Assembly: GCF_047495875.1 (NCBI RefSeq)
Contig: NC_092461.1
Coordinates: 48,861,101-48,925,100, forward strand
DNA: 64,000 nucleotides
Direction: 5' to 3'
Origin: Pithys albifrons albifrons
Taxonomy: Eukaryota; Chordata; Aves; Passeriformes; Thamnophilidae
Shown here: positions 49,901 to 63,200 of the stretch, one piece after another
Position numbering within the stretch: the stretch's first letter is position 1
Layout of the letters: each line of letters begins with the position of its first letter
Notes under the pieces: model-generated
What the model was told of the DNA's origin: nothing
The model's database searches: none
The model's input: only the letters and a program-made list of their open reading frames with translations
Translations under genes and position numbers: made by a program

Positions 49901-50271
49901 CATCCTCAGGGTAGGGAAGAAACTTACACATTTAAATAGCTTCAAGAAGAGTTGAAAAGCAACCACAACAAAAGAAAGTGGCTTTGCAAAACTGATTTGC
50001 AGGGAGCTCTGGGTAAGAACTGCAGCTTGAGGAGTTTGGAGACATCATAGTATGGAAATTAAACCCTTGGCATTCAGTTAGAGACAAAGACATCTGACCC
50101 TACGTATGGCCCACTCCAGTCTGTGGGGATCTAAGGAATAGCCTGAAGAGCAGTTCAGCTGCCCAGCCAGAGAGGATCAAGTCAAACAGATAAGCAAAGC
50201 ACTTAGTGATCCAGGTGGGATCCAGCAGGATATGGGGCTCCCGTTGGCCCCATGTCTTACCAACCAGTCCT
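43906..50271. other. Intergenic spacer, nothing recognised
   Basis: About 6.4 kb. The longest open frame is minus 46042-46473 (143 codons); overlapping plus frames of 64-103 codons occur at 49444-49766. None shows a known domain, and none is conserved in a way that I can judge. Confidence 0.6.
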
Positions 50272-50332
50272 ATGGTTGGACTCAGTGATCCAGTCATTTA
50301 GGTTGGTCTTTTCCAACCTAAAAATTTTGATT
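50272..50332 (+). mobile_element. CR1 retrotransposon, 3'-terminal scrap
   Basis: ATGGTTGGACTCAGTGATCC, then GGTTGGTCTTTTCCAACCTA and TTTTGATTCTA: a decayed plus-strand CR1 3' end of about 60 bases. Upstream sequence to about 50,100 could be a more diverged part of the same element. Confidence 0.8.
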
Positions 50333-53300
50333 CTACCAAGGTATCTCAACTGCCTTATAGTGTGTGAAATGGCACTGGACACTGTTCACACAGCAGTAAC
50401 AAACTATATCTCAGGCTGCCAAAGATGAGAGCTCAGACACCCAACTTACATGCAGACACCACAGTATTGCTGTCTAGGACTGAATTTCACACCTTGGATA
50501 AGCTGCCTTCTGTCTGCTAACTCTGCTCCTTTCATTCTTTTGCAGGAAACGATCACATCCTGAATTCTTTGACATGCCATGCAAAAGGACTGGATACTTC
50601 AAAATTTATTGCTTTGAGATATTATCCTTTGTGAAGATTTAAGATATGATAAGGTGTTAGTAATTACATGAAAAAAAATAGTTCTGTGAAGCAGCTGACC
50701 CACTACCAAGAGTTATTGTGACATTTATGATTATTTTCTTCTAAAATTCAAATTTCACTGATGTTATGGGTTTCCTCTTTATTTTGTTAGTTTGTTTGCA
50801 GGTGTTTGTGGGGTGGGGTTTTTTTGGTTTGGTTTGGGGTTTTTTTTGCACGTTTGTGTGTGTGTGTGTGTGTCTATGGTTTAATTTTTTAAATTAGGAA
50901 ATAGTTATTTTAAACAAAAAATTGATTTTGTACTATTATTCTGATTTAACTACTACATTCCTTGGGGTCAGTTGTGTGAGAGTCAAAGACGGATACAAAG
51001 GCCTCAACAAGGAGCTTGAACTGTCCTCCAGCAAAGCAGAGCAACAGGAAAATTATAGGTTTATTATTTTGAATGCAATCCAAATCTGACAGAAACAAAT
51101 GGCAAGACAATGTTAACTGAAATGGGGACAATATTTAACCCACTCATTTTATCTTCTAGTTTTGAAGCTCTAAAACTTAAGTGCTTGAATATCTCTATGA
51201 GAAATGTACTGTATTATTACAACAGCTTTCACGTAAACAAAAGACAATCCTTTTCTACCTGCAAGTATTTAATAAATCTAAAACTGTTTTTTTAAGAATT
51301 CAAAGTATGGGGTTTTTTAAATGAATGTAAAGTTATTTTTATGTAATTAATTATCTTAATATATTTTCCATTAGAAAATATTCTAAAATAATTTGAAACC
51401 ACTACTTTACAATATTAATCACATTAATTTTTAGAAAAATGCCAGAATGCCTGTACCATAATCCATTCTCGTATCAGCTGGACTAATTCTTCCTAAATAG
51501 TTTAATTATCCATTTTCCCCAGAGTGGAATCTCTGAATGTTTTTTGGGGGGACCAGAGTCTGTGGAAAGCAGTTCCCATGGGCTGGGGCTCTGTATTACA
51601 GACATTTGTCTCTGTGCACATATTACTCATCATAGTCTGAAAAAGTAAATTTAAATTTAGGCCTTACAGTGCCTCTAAAAGTGCTGAGCACGTCTAAGCT
51701 GCCTTAGTGCCCAGTATATCAGTGAGACATGGAGGGAACCTCTATGGTGCCATATTGGCACTAACACCTCTCCCACAACGGTCCCAAGCGCAGTACGGAG
51801 CTGACACTTTGGAATGAACCTCTCCTCTCTGGTTGCATTTGTTGTGTATTTCCTATTACATTCATCAGCACTCATGATGCTTGTTTTCATGTTCTTTTCT
51901 GACACCTATTTAACCTTGAACTGAGCCATAAAAACACTGTAAAGATAATTCTGATCCACAGTTTCACAGGGGCAGCTGGAATTTTCTCGACATTGTGACT
52001 TCAATAGCTGGTGAAAACTTCGTCTTTTCATCTTGCTTCTTCAAACATTTGCTGTACTACTGTTACAGAAAATATATAATTTAATTTTTCCAGATGCTTA
52101 ATCAATAGAGCCTAATAAGTAGATTGACCAATTGACCAAATAATTGGGCAGCCAGTCCTTTGCCTTATGATACTTTGCAGTATTGATTCTGCAGCATGAT
52201 GGGCCTCAAGCCATGTGTTTAAGTGCCTGGTCCAGGATAAGCCCTTAGGAACAGATTACAAATCTCTTGTAAAAACACACAACTTAGTCAACAAGTCCAT
52301 TGTGAAATATAACCAATTCTAAAACAGCATTTTCCAAGAAATAGTTTTACTAATGACCACAAGTTTTCACTTGGGTGAATGTGGCAAGTTAAGCTGCTGT
52401 GTAGCTATGGGAGATAAAGACAAGGATGTATCTGAATTTAAAGCAGCCAAGGGGGGGTTATAGACACTGAATACTTCTAAGAAAACCAGGCTGTCAAGGA
52501 GAGAGGAAAAACATCACTTAGCAACATGAAACCGTTAAAAACTGTAGCCTCTGGTAGAGTAGCAGTTTATAAATCCAAGAGGAATGAGGGAAGGGAATGT
52601 AAAGGAGAGTGAGTAAGGGGAAGATGGGAAAGTTGGACTTGCAGGACAGAGAACTAAGGGGTTCAGTAGGGAGCACACAGTGACCTACAACTCAGTGATG
52701 TGGTCAAGCGGATATGCCAGAGGACAACATGACTGGGAAGCAAGTGGGGCTCAGGCACTGCCCATGGCTGCCCTGGTGTGGAAAGTGTGTCCTTACCAAG
52801 TGAGACTGTCCCATGTAACCCAGTGACACTTGTTCTCACAGCTGCTTTCTCCATTATGTTTACAGGTGAAGTTCAGTGGAATCTGTTTTAGCCAAAGGAG
52901 ACAATTGGTATATGGGAAAACAGGTGGGTTTCAGCTGGACCAGCTGGCATATCTACCTTGGACTGACACTGTTGCTGACAAGGTAGAGAATGGCAAAACA
53001 GGCATATACAAAAATAAAGTAACTGTGTAATGATTTCCACTATGCCTCTGTCCCCAGAGACCAGGAATTCCTCCTAAAGAGTCTGAAAAGGCAAGCCTCA
53101 GCCAGGCTCTACTAGAAGTTATCAAAGCCTTAAATTTTGAATATTTGACTTAAAATCTAAGTGTTATGGCAAGGAAATTTGGTAGCTCAGAAACTACAGA
53201 ATTATTTTCACACATCAAAAAATTCATACATCTATTTAAAAATGAGAAAAAGATTAAAAAGCCTGCATCAAAGTTCTACAGCCTCCAGCTGCAGGATCAC

Positions 53301-55247
53301 TCTGTCTTTTCCCTTTGTTGCTGTGTCTGTAAAGCAGGGTTGTACTCTGCAAAAGGAGATGGTACAGAAGGTTGAAAGCTGGGGATTTTTGCTTTGATGG
53401 AAAATGCATGCCATCACACAAATTCCTTCATTTATAATATTTGGTAACAACAGGAATAGCAGTCAGAGGACCCACTTTTAAAATATTGAAATCCCATAAT
53501 GTACCTTAAATTAGACATATACAATTTTAAGCAGCAATTCTAAGTCCACCAGAATTCTACTGTTGGGACATGCCAACCTCTTCAGGCTCCTCAGTGCAAA
53601 GCTGGATATGTGCCTGGCAGCATGTGAATCTCTAAGGAGTATGGGGAAGCAAAACATAATAATCATGGGCAATATTAAAAATTTCTTTAGTGCTATGAGA
53701 CTACGAGATCATTCAATGATCAAACACTTCAATTCAAACTCAAATCATTCAGTAAAGGCTTCGTGAGAGCCTCACCCCAGCAGTTACTCCAGAGCAGCTC
53801 GAGATCGCTCTCTAGAGGTGAAAAATACAGATTTCATTTCTGCAGATCATTCCGCCAAAACAATTCATCACAAAGCACAGACTCGGACAGACTGTAAAAA
53901 AGGAAAGGTCCTTGATGAGTCTACAGAGGACAAAAGCTAAAATGACCACATTTTAAGAAGTAGTAGAGAAAAAAAAAAAGGTAAACAGCTTTACAACAGT
54001 GTGCAGGCTCATATTGCTTTCTGTAACTCTTTAACATAAAAGTGCTGTGGTTTGTTCAAAGCTGGCTCTCCAACATCTGCTTTTGCCTAACAGCTTCTCT
54101 TGTAGTTTTTCCATTGGCTCTGTCCAGTGCAGGACTCTCCAAAAGTATGCACAGAGCCACAGCTTCCCAGGTTGAACCACCACCTGCCCAAGTGTTTCAG
54201 GGAAATACAACATTGCAATAATCTGCTTATTGACTCAAAAGAACCTCAGGAAAACCACACTAAACTCACTGAAGCTGCAGGAATTCAAATATTACACTTG
54301 CATTTTTGCAGAGCCTACAGAAAGTGAGCTTCTTAGTGAAACACAACCACCGCTGCAAGAGGAAGAGCTCATGATTTAGTTTATCCATGACTCCTGCCTT
54401 AATGCCACAGCACAGAGTGTGACGGAGTTCATTTGTTTGGACTGAAGCAATGTGAAACATCGCAGGCACGGATCCTATCCCCACGAAGTGAAGCATGATG
54501 CCATTTGCTTATGACTCATCTCACCAATTGTGCTCTTAAAGATATTTAAGTCAGTATAAAATAAACTATACACTGTCTGCCTGGAGACAAATACTAAGCT
54601 GCTGGCAAATATTAGCATCTTTCACTCTAAGAATCTAGTCCTGGTTGGGTGGAAGACAAACACTGCAGTTGTTGACACAAGTGATGGAGCAGAATTCAAA
54701 CATCTCTTCTGCCATGGGAATTCTGCCAGAAAACCACAGTTAAAATACAAACATAGCTGGGAAGAAGTTACTTTGTAAACACTGCTGCTCAGAACTCAGT
54801 CACTGCATGTGATGTTTTCTACATCTAATAGTTCAGCAGATCATAGATACATTTATCTTCCAGAAAGCTTTCAAAATCATCAATATCTTTAGGAAAATTA
54901 ATACAGATATTTAAATGCTGAGCATTTAAAAATATTCTTATATATTAAAAACAAACAAACAAAAAAAAAACAAAGGTCCCATATCTGCTGATCACTGTGG
55001 ATTGCCACATCTAACAGCTATATTCCTTGCAACAAAAGCAGCCCCAGAAGCAAATGCTTGAATACTGCACAGACACTCACCACCTGCTCCAGAAAATAAT
55101 TAGTCTCAGGAACATCTTATCAATGTTTGTGAAAAACTGATGGGAGGGTGTAAAGAGGGAGCTTGACTTCTCAGTGGTGCCCAATGGACATAGACTAAGA
55201 CACATCACATTCTGTCTAAACATAACACAGTTTTACTACTTGTGTGT
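50333..55247. other. Intergenic spacer with a TG microsatellite
   Basis: It contains G/T-rich low-complexity sequence (50,795-50,875) and scattered A-rich runs (for example 54,950-54,971). No gene or transposon is identified. Confidence 0.6.
50855..50873 (+). repeat. (TG)n microsatellite
   Basis: Nine TG dinucleotides at the end of a longer G/T-rich stretch. Confidence 0.9.
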
Positions 55248-55422
55248 TTGAACACCAGAGAAGGTTGTCCAGAGAGGGTTGTGGAATCTCCAGTCGAGAT
55301 TTTCAACACCTTACTGGACACAGTCCAGAGCAATTCTTTCTACTTGACCTTGCTTGAGCAGGGGGGACTAGATGATCTTCAGTGGTGCCTGCCAACTTCT
55401 ACTGCCAAGCTGTGGTGTGTCT
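55248..55422 (+). mobile_element. CR1 retrotransposon fragment, plus strand
   Basis: Contains AGAAGGTTGTCCAGAGAGG, a GTGGAATCTCC stretch, the CTGGACACAGTCC box and CTTGCTTGAGCAGGGGGGAC followed by TAGATGATCTTCAG, all standard CR1 ORF2-end/3' UTR strings. The terminal repeat is not preserved. It abuts an oppositely oriented CR1 piece. Confidence 0.88.
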
Positions 55423-55429
55423 CATTAGT

Positions 55430-56215
55430 GCTGAGTTGAGAACCCCAAGCAACCTCCTCGACCCTTGGCAATGCTCTTCCTAAGGCTGTTGGCCTTTGCT
55501 GCAAGGACACATTGCTGCCCCATGCTGAACATTTCTGACAGGAGTTGCAGGTCCTTTTTCTGAAAAACTGCTTCCCAGCCAGTTGGCCACCAGTTTTTAT
55601 TGGTATGTGGGGTTGTTCTTCCCCAGAGGTGACTCCACATCTTCCTCTGTTGAGCTTCATGATGTTCCCGTGTCCGCTTCTGCAGTGTTCTGAGGGCCTC
55701 TCATCAGGGATCACTTGGCTTATGAGCCACTCCCCTGCTTTTTATCACCAGCAAACTTGGTGAAGTTGCACTGTCCCACAAAAATGCTAAAAAATACTGG
55801 CCCTGGTACTGGCCCTGGGGTACCCAACCAGTAACTGGCCTCCGGGTGGATTTCATGCCACTGATTATAAGCCTTTGAGTCCATCAAATCCATTGCTTTC
55901 CAGTCCACTTCACTGAACATTTACCTAGTACTCCATCAGTTTGTCCACAATGTTACAGGAGACAGCAGCAAGGGCCTTGCTGGAGCCAAGGTAAACAAAC
56001 ATCCTCTGCTCTCCTCTCATCCACTGATCGAGTCATCTCATTGCAGAAGGCTATCAGGTTGGTAATGCGCAAATCCACACTGACTATTCTTAATCATCTT
56101 CCTGTCCTTGATACAGTTCACTCCTTGATCCTTCCCTAAGATCAAGGTCAGGCTGCCTAGACAGTATTTCCCTCTTCTTGCCCTTCCTCAAGACAGAATG
56201 TTTGCTTTCTGCCAA
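55430..56215 (-). mobile_element. Older CR1 retrotransposon fragment, minus strand
   Basis: About 790 bases of degraded CR1 ORF2 in reverse. Recognisable parts include the segment reading GGCCTTTGCTGCAAGGACAC, the tract corresponding to the RT catalytic region (TTTATCACCAGCAAACTTGG on the plus strand) and TTCTTGCCCTTCCTCAAGAC. It has many stops and indels in all frames. It is more diverged than the element at 445-2022 and looks like a different, older subfamily. Confidence 0.8.
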
Positions 56216-57099
56216 CAAGTTTACGGTGGTTCATTTTCCTTAAATTCACTGAAATCCTGTACTGTCCAACCTCAGCTATGGTGACGCTCCTCCATACCCC
56301 TTCCTGTTCAGTAATGAGTCACTGGATCTGCTTAACTGCCCCTCCTACAACCTCCCAGCTACCACACTCTCCCTGCTTCTGCCCAGCTCTCTGCTCCCTC
56401 TTCCCCCCAGTCCTCCTGATCCTGCAACTCACTGCAGGTATTGCTTTCTTACACAATTTCATTACTAAGTTTTATTTGTCAGCTTTCAAATGGCAGCCGT
56501 CAGCATTTCAAGATCTATGTGAAATTGACTAAAATACTAGTACATTGCTATTTTAGATACTTTGCTGTGCAGCAGCTGCCTCCCCTTCTCAGACTTTGAC
56601 TGCAGACATGTAAATTGTGACAATCCAGTTATGTCTGCTTTTCCTATTAGGACATAAATCATCTGTTATCAATTATTATAAGAAAAATAAAATTCACATT
56701 CCAGAGTATACTACGTTTTTCATTTCTTCCACAAATTACTCTGTAGCTTAATCACCTGGCATGCTTCTTAGAAACAAAATGAAAATTTTCCATTTCTACA
56801 CAGTTTTAACCTTGCTGCATTTGCCAGAAATCTTTGAAGAACCACAGAAATATAATAAACTGTAAAAAGTGATGGTTTTGTTTCTAGCCTTTCCATGTAA
56901 ATCAAATCTAACACAGACTAACTCCCATGCTCTGTGTCCAAAGTATCTCTCATCAACATTAGGAAGGCCTAATGCTGTCAGACATCAGCTCTTCTGTGGC
57001 TGGTTACTAACATTTAATACACTATGGTGCTCCTTTCACATAAACAGCAGTTCTCAGTCTGCTCAGCCACAGGTAACTCCAGTCTAGACAGATCACTGA
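56216..57099. other. Spacer, nothing recognised
   Basis: Short open frames only (84 and 72 codons, plus strand), with no domain signal. Confidence 0.55.
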
Positions 57100-57707
57100 G
57101 AGGAAATGCACTGCAGCTGTTTCCCTGCAGCCCACAGCAGAGCAGGAGCTGTCCTGCAGCCTATGGAGAGGTCCATGCCACAGCACATATCCATATAGCC
57201 CCTGGAGGACCCAAATCAGACCCACTGGACATGCCCTGAAAGAAATGTGGCCCAGAGAGGACCCATGCTAAGACTAGGTTTACTCTGAAGGTCTGCAGCC
57301 TGTAGAAGGAGTCATGCTGGAGCAGCAAAATGTGAGGAGGAAGGTGAAGCAGAGAGAAACTGTTGTGAACTGACCATAACCCTGCATTTGTCATCACTCT
57401 GTGCCACTGGGCAGAAGGACAGAGGTTAGGGATAAAGGAGTGAAGTTGAGCCTCAGAAAAAAAGAATGGGGATAAGGTGTTTTACTTTTTGTCTGCTTCT
57501 CATCGTCCAAATCTACTGTAACTGGCAATCAACTAAATCTTCCCCAAGTCCAGTCTGTTTTGCCTGTGACAGCAACAGGTAAGTAATCTCCATGTCTTTA
57601 TCTCAACTGATGGGCTTTTTCATGTTGTTTTCTCTCCTGCCCCATTGAGCAGGGGTAGTAAGAGAGCAGCTTGTGGGTTCTGGCCACCAGCCAAGGTCAA
57701 CCCACCA
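57100..57707 (+). mobile_element. Shortened copy of the intron-1 LTR family, opposite orientation
   Basis: The 3' half matches the reverse complement of 35652-36000: both carry AGGAGTGAAGTTGAGCCT followed by an A-rich run and GGTGTTTTA, then GTCTGTTTTGCC and GACAG. It ends AAGGTCAACCCACCA at 57707, a typical end for this avian family. At about 610 bases it is roughly half the length of the intron-1 copy, with most of the tandem 51-bp array and the 5' end missing or unrecognisable. Confidence 0.7.
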
Positions 57708-59644
57708 TGGCCTCCAGTGAGAACTTCCCACATTCAAACATGCATCCTTTGCCTCAGGCACATCAGAAGGCTCCATCTTCTCTGTACCCTCTGCTCAGAC
57801 AGTTGTAAATATCAGCAAAATCTGTCCTTTGCTTTTTCTGTCTCTTCCTCAGCATGAAGAGATGTGATTTTCCCAGTCACAGTGTCACATGCTCCAGCTC
57901 CCTGGCAAGCTTGGGTAACTTCCACTGGAGTTTCTCCATTATGGTACTCTATTTCTTGGTACTGTAGAGCCCAGACGTGACTTTACAAGTGCCAAGTATT
58001 GGAAAAGGATGGCTACCCTCTTACTAACATCCCAGGAGACAGCTGGCCTTTGTCACAGCACAACTAGTTTCCCACAAGTTCCTTCTCTGCAGTGCTGTTT
58101 CCTGGCTAGTCAGCCTGTACTGGGGCATGAGGGTTATTCCACCCTCAGAGCTGGACTTGGCAATTCTCTTTGCTGAAGTTCATGCAGTGCCTGTCAGCCA
58201 CTGCTTCAGCATTCCCACGTCCCTTTGTTTTTAGCATATTGACTGTTGCCCTCACCTTCGACGGTGGTGCTGTTCTATTAGTCACCTGCAGTTGCTTCCA
58301 TTCATTTCAGAAGGATCTAGGGCTGATGGAGCAGCCACCAGTTATCTTGAACAGGGCCAAGTACACAGCAAATCAGTTCATACAGTGTCTACTAGAAACC
58401 TAAGCCTTTGTCTGCACTTGGTTGTAGGAAGGCTTTGAAGACAAAATCAAAAGAGAACTAAGGTGAAGAACAAAGTAGTGTAGCCTAGTTCCTCCTGTAA
58501 GCAGGGAAGCAGGGCAGAAAAAACCTCTTTACCTCTAAGTAGAGTATCTCAGTTATAATGAGCTCAGAATCAAGATGACGATCTTTTTGTGTGGCAACAA
58601 CAAAAGCCAGTGAAAGGGGCAGAGTTGTGTGATAAAAGGGAAAACCCCTACCACTTGGTCACACACTTTAGCAACCTGGACAACACAGTAAGCAGCTCTT
58701 ATCTTCTGTAAGGAAATGAGAGAGAGCATGGGAGTGTGAGCACAACTAAACACTTGATCTCACTCTTTCCCCCTTTATCCGTAAAAATTGTAAGAAAATC
58801 AAATATGAACTTACCCAGCAAATATTTTATAGATGTCAAACCTCACTTCATTGTTAGTAGCTAGATGCAACTCTTGCACTCAAAAGCTAGACTTCTCTTT
58901 TAATAATCAGAGATCTCAATGTTGGCTTATCAAAGTTAGCAAATTCCTCAAAAGTGCTTCTGGGTTATGACTTTGGATTCCACAGCTGAAAGTTCTATAC
59001 TGCTTAGAGCCATAGTACTGGTATTTTCAGTTAGGGACTAAATACAGAGGTTACAGTACTTCAAGTACTGATTTTGACAAAACAGTGGTCCTCCCATCTC
59101 ACTCTTGATTCAAACCAGTTTCAAACATTACTGCAGTTTTTACTGCATGTTTAGCGACTCAAACAGGTAGAATACTTGTAATAGCTGCTACTGAAATAAA
59201 CAACTCCTCTCTATACACATTTAAAGGAGGCTGTCGTATTTCCCTGTGTGGCAGAATAGATATTGAAGAAAAAGGACTCATTAAATAGTCCAGCATTCAA
59301 AGCCATGAAGTACTCTCAAGCTTCAACTGATTGAAAAGAACAAAGAATTATCAAAAATCCCAGTTCAGCCTAGCTTGTCAGCAACCCAGCTTCTTCTCAG
59401 GAATTGTCTCATCTTTTCTTTAGTCACAAAGATATAAACATGACAAACATTCATACATAGATTTGGTGGCCAAAAACCACTCCTGAGCAATTCTACACAA
59501 AGTAAAATAAATTCCTGCATCTCTTAAAAGTATCTGTGCTAAAGCCAATTGTATTTCTGTATCAGTGAATGCAGGATGCAACACTGGTTAATACATTGCT
59601 TCAGTTTAGACACATATACATGCAGTTATATGTGGTACAACAAA
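57708..59644. other. Spacer between LTR and ATP6V1C1, nothing recognised
   Basis: It may include distal ATP6V1C1 3' UTR if a more distant poly(A) site is used. No repeat or gene is identified. Confidence 0.55.
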
Positions 59645-60163
59645 GTGACACATTTGCACAGGTATGTTTATTTTTTCCTGTGTTTACAGTGCATCAATTG
59701 TAATTTTAAACCATTCAAAAAGCACAATTTCATACCAGTTTTACCTACTTTACATCACAGTTCAACAACATTAACACAGTTGTACATACTAAATCAAATG
59801 AACAAAATGACCATGAGCATTTACACTATTCTTCTGTAAACAAGGTTTTTTTAATAAACAATGGTAAATGGAATTAACACAGACCACCATATGAAAGAGG
59901 GATAAGCTTTTCCTTAAATAAATCACTCTGTTTATAAATACTTCAATTCTCTCAATATACATTTACAGACATAGTCGATTAAAAGCTGATTACCTACACT
60001 GCTCTTTAAAAAGAAAATGTCTAGAGATGGACCACAGTGTGTTAAATTCACCTAACATAAGAAGCAAGCATATGATTAGTATAGTGTTAAAAGTATACTG
60101 TACTTTAACCTCACTTCTGTTTGTTTACACCGACACTGAGAAGATTGTCATGTTAGGGAACTT
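59645..60163 (-). other. ATP6V1C1: ATP6V1C1 3' UTR (proximal) with candidate poly(A) signal
   Basis: AT-rich sequence after the stop codon. A canonical AATAAA on the minus strand lies at plus 59667-59672, about 495 bases past the stop, so a transcript end near 59,645-59,655 is plausible. Longer forms using signals further left cannot be excluded. Confidence 0.5.
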
Positions 60164-60259
60164 TTACTTGAATTCCAGCAAGTTACAGTCGATCTTGTAG
60201 TACACATATGGGTAGTACTCCTGTTGACTGAGGTTTAAACCTGGAATATCCATAGTTGC
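60164..60259 (-). CDS. ATP6V1C1: ATP6V1C1 terminal coding exon
   Basis: Encodes [20 protein letters not shown] and ends [10 protein letters not shown] with a TAA stop at 60164-60166; that is 31 residues after acceptor TTATTTACAG. It is identical to the human C-terminus except Thr for Ala at the second residue. Confidence 0.96.
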   Translation of the reverse strand, partial: ATMDIPGLNLSQQEYYPYVYYKIDCNLLEFK

Positions 60260-63200
60260 CTGTAAATAAAGTTTTGAAACCAGTTATACTCCTACAATTC
60301 AGACTCCTATTCAGAAGCAGATGAAATATCTGTACGTTTTTGAAGCAAATAGGCCAGGCAAGACTTCAAGCTTAAATTTCCACAGTAAAGCAACTGTTTA
60401 AGAACAGATAAAGGTAGAACTTTGACAAATGAGTATTTTTCAGAATTAAACACAAGTGCTTTTTCAAAATCTAAGTAGTTCTATGTCAATAATTCACATC
60501 CGTTGCTATAGGAAATACACACTTTACTACGTCTAAACACTGTCAGTTTTTTCTGATAAGAATGCCATAGGATGCTGAACAATCCAGGAAGTTACATAAA
60601 GCTCAGCACCTTTAATTTTCACCTGAATTGTCTTGTTCCTCAGAAAGGCCTGGAAACACTCTGGGAAAACATGACATTCAATATTACGTTAAGAAAGATT
60701 ACTTTTAATCTTTTATAGTCCAGCTAAACTCATGGTGTGGTATATGTATTTATTTAATCCTTAACTATGAAACTCACTGTTTTTCAAGACAAAACAAATT
60801 AGTAGAATAAGCCTCCCAGCAAACCAGTTTTAAACATGAAAATGAGACCTTATCTAAAGAAAGGCTGACTGCATTTTGACATCACCTTGGTCTCCTTCAG
60901 CAGAGCAAGACAACTGTGTTAACTTAAAAACAAAGACAGTAACGCAACCAAAAAAGAAGTTGTTTTGGTACTAAGGCCACTGTTACCGCAGACTATGGAC
61001 AATTTATATATTCCTCTGGGCTCAAAACAGATCCAAAGCATATTCAAGTTCCTCAAGCCTAGTTTGAGATCAGAGTTGACTTGATTTGAATTCCTTGAAG
61101 ATGTGAGTACGTTTGCAGCCTGCAGGATACCTTTCCATTGATAGCAGGAAAGAATGCAGTAAGAAGAAATTACAGGAGACTCTTAAACCAGACAGTTCAC
61201 CAAATGCAGTGGTTGAAATTTTAAATACCATCTGCCTTGAAAAAAACTTAAAATAGAAACAGCATTTTTTTGATAAGGAGACATAATTCTCTGTTCTCTG
61301 AGAGAATAATGGAGAATATGGAGAGGTGCAACTTTTTAATACAGCCAAGACATTTTTGTTTTGTTTAAACAGACTAAACCTAATATTGAAGGGGAGCAGC
61401 AGTTACAAAAATACTTACATCAATGATAGCTGCTGCACTGCTGTCAAGGTGTTTGTATAAGTCATACAAAACCTCCCTCAGTTTCTTCATTGTTTTCTTA
61501 TTAGGCTGAAGCAGCATTGCCTGGAAGTTAACTGGCAAACCATACCTGAGAAGGTCAAGTAGAAAAGTATGAAAATACTGAAATACACCTTCTTTTATAT
61601 TTTGAAGTAGAATTTGATTTTATTTTGAGAAAGGATTCTACTGTCGAAGAAGAAATTCTGCTCATTTCCAGTTTTGCAAAATCATTCTGTTTCTACAATT
61701 TATAAGGCATCAACAAAGAAATTCCTTCTTCAAGTTGAAAATAATAGAACAGAAGTCTAAATGCCTTTCAAATAATTTAAAATCCCTCAGTACTTAGTTC
61801 AATTCTCAAAGTTTACCTGAACTCTCAGACCAAGTTTTGAACACTCCAATTAGTTTACTCGCAAGACTTTGCTTATACACTTGGTGGAGAATCCAGTCTC
61901 TACTCAATCCTCCTCTCTAGGGGGGTGGACACATTTGCCAACATTCCAATCGAGTTCAGCTTTCTTCCTTACTCAAGTTTTATCTTCAAAATAAGCCTAT
62001 AGCAGCTATCTAGTGGACTAGAATGAAAGCTAATATGATTTGTTTTCTTTTTCTCCTCGGGTTGTCTCCTTTATAACAACTTATGGAAGAGGCTAAAAAT
62101 ACCTTTCCCTTTCCTGACTAAGGCAGGAATCTTTTCAACTCTTTAAAAAAAAAGTCCTTCCTTCTGCAGAACACCTACAGCTGTTCTTAACTAGTAACTA
62201 CACTTATGGATAGGTGTGAAATAAAAAGGCAGAGAAAAATTATAGTTAGAATATTGAGTGGTTTAATACTGGAAAGTTTAGACTACAAAATTCTTAGAAA
62301 AGCATGTTTTCAAGAAAAATCACATATTTCATGATGTCAAACTATGTTACTCAAAGCCCACTTACTTTTTATTCTGAACTATTCCAGTTAGCTCTTGTTA
62401 CAAGCAGCTCATAAAGTAAGCTAGATATCAGCAAATATGCCTTCCTGTCACTTACAGAGTACCTGTAACTCCTAAAGCACTAGTGGAAAGACTATCTGTG
62501 GCACAAGATATACTATTATCTACCTCAAATATTCCACAAGTGACAACAAGGGTATTGCTATCAGCTGTTCTTACTGCCCTGCTTCTTGCTTCCTCCTTCC
62601 CAGAAGAGCAGCATTCACACACCTCAGTTTGCTAAACCCAAGCTAGAAGTAAAGTCTTACAAAGTCTAGGAAGAAAAGCACTGTTCAAATCTGCTTCATT
62701 ACCTTAAAACAGATTCAACAAAAACTCTTAATGCTTTCACATGGATCCATGCAATGAAAGCTTCACTGAAATTAACTTTCAGCCACCGAACCAGAGGGCC
62801 CTGTGAAAGGGAAGAGGAAAAAAATAATTAGGTTATTCAAACACCAGAAAAATATTCAGCCCATTACCCATGTTTGAGCAACTACTCAGTATCTGTACCA
62901 TAATAATAAAGACAAGTTAAGGGCAGAGTACACTATGGACATAAAGGCTCAAGGGTGTTTTGATACTGAGAGAAATTTAATGAGACTTCTCATTATCTCT
63001 TCAGTTCACCGTCTCAGCTGTCATGAGCTAACTATATTAAAGATTATTTTCGTAATATCTGATTATGTCATTCAAATACTTGTCCACTTTCAAACTTCAT
63101 GCATTATCAGCTGCAATGCCAGCCCTTGGTTCAACGCAGTGAGGAGCACTTGTGCTGCAGGGAACTCAATTATCCCACAGCAGATTAGCTGGGTAGCAGG

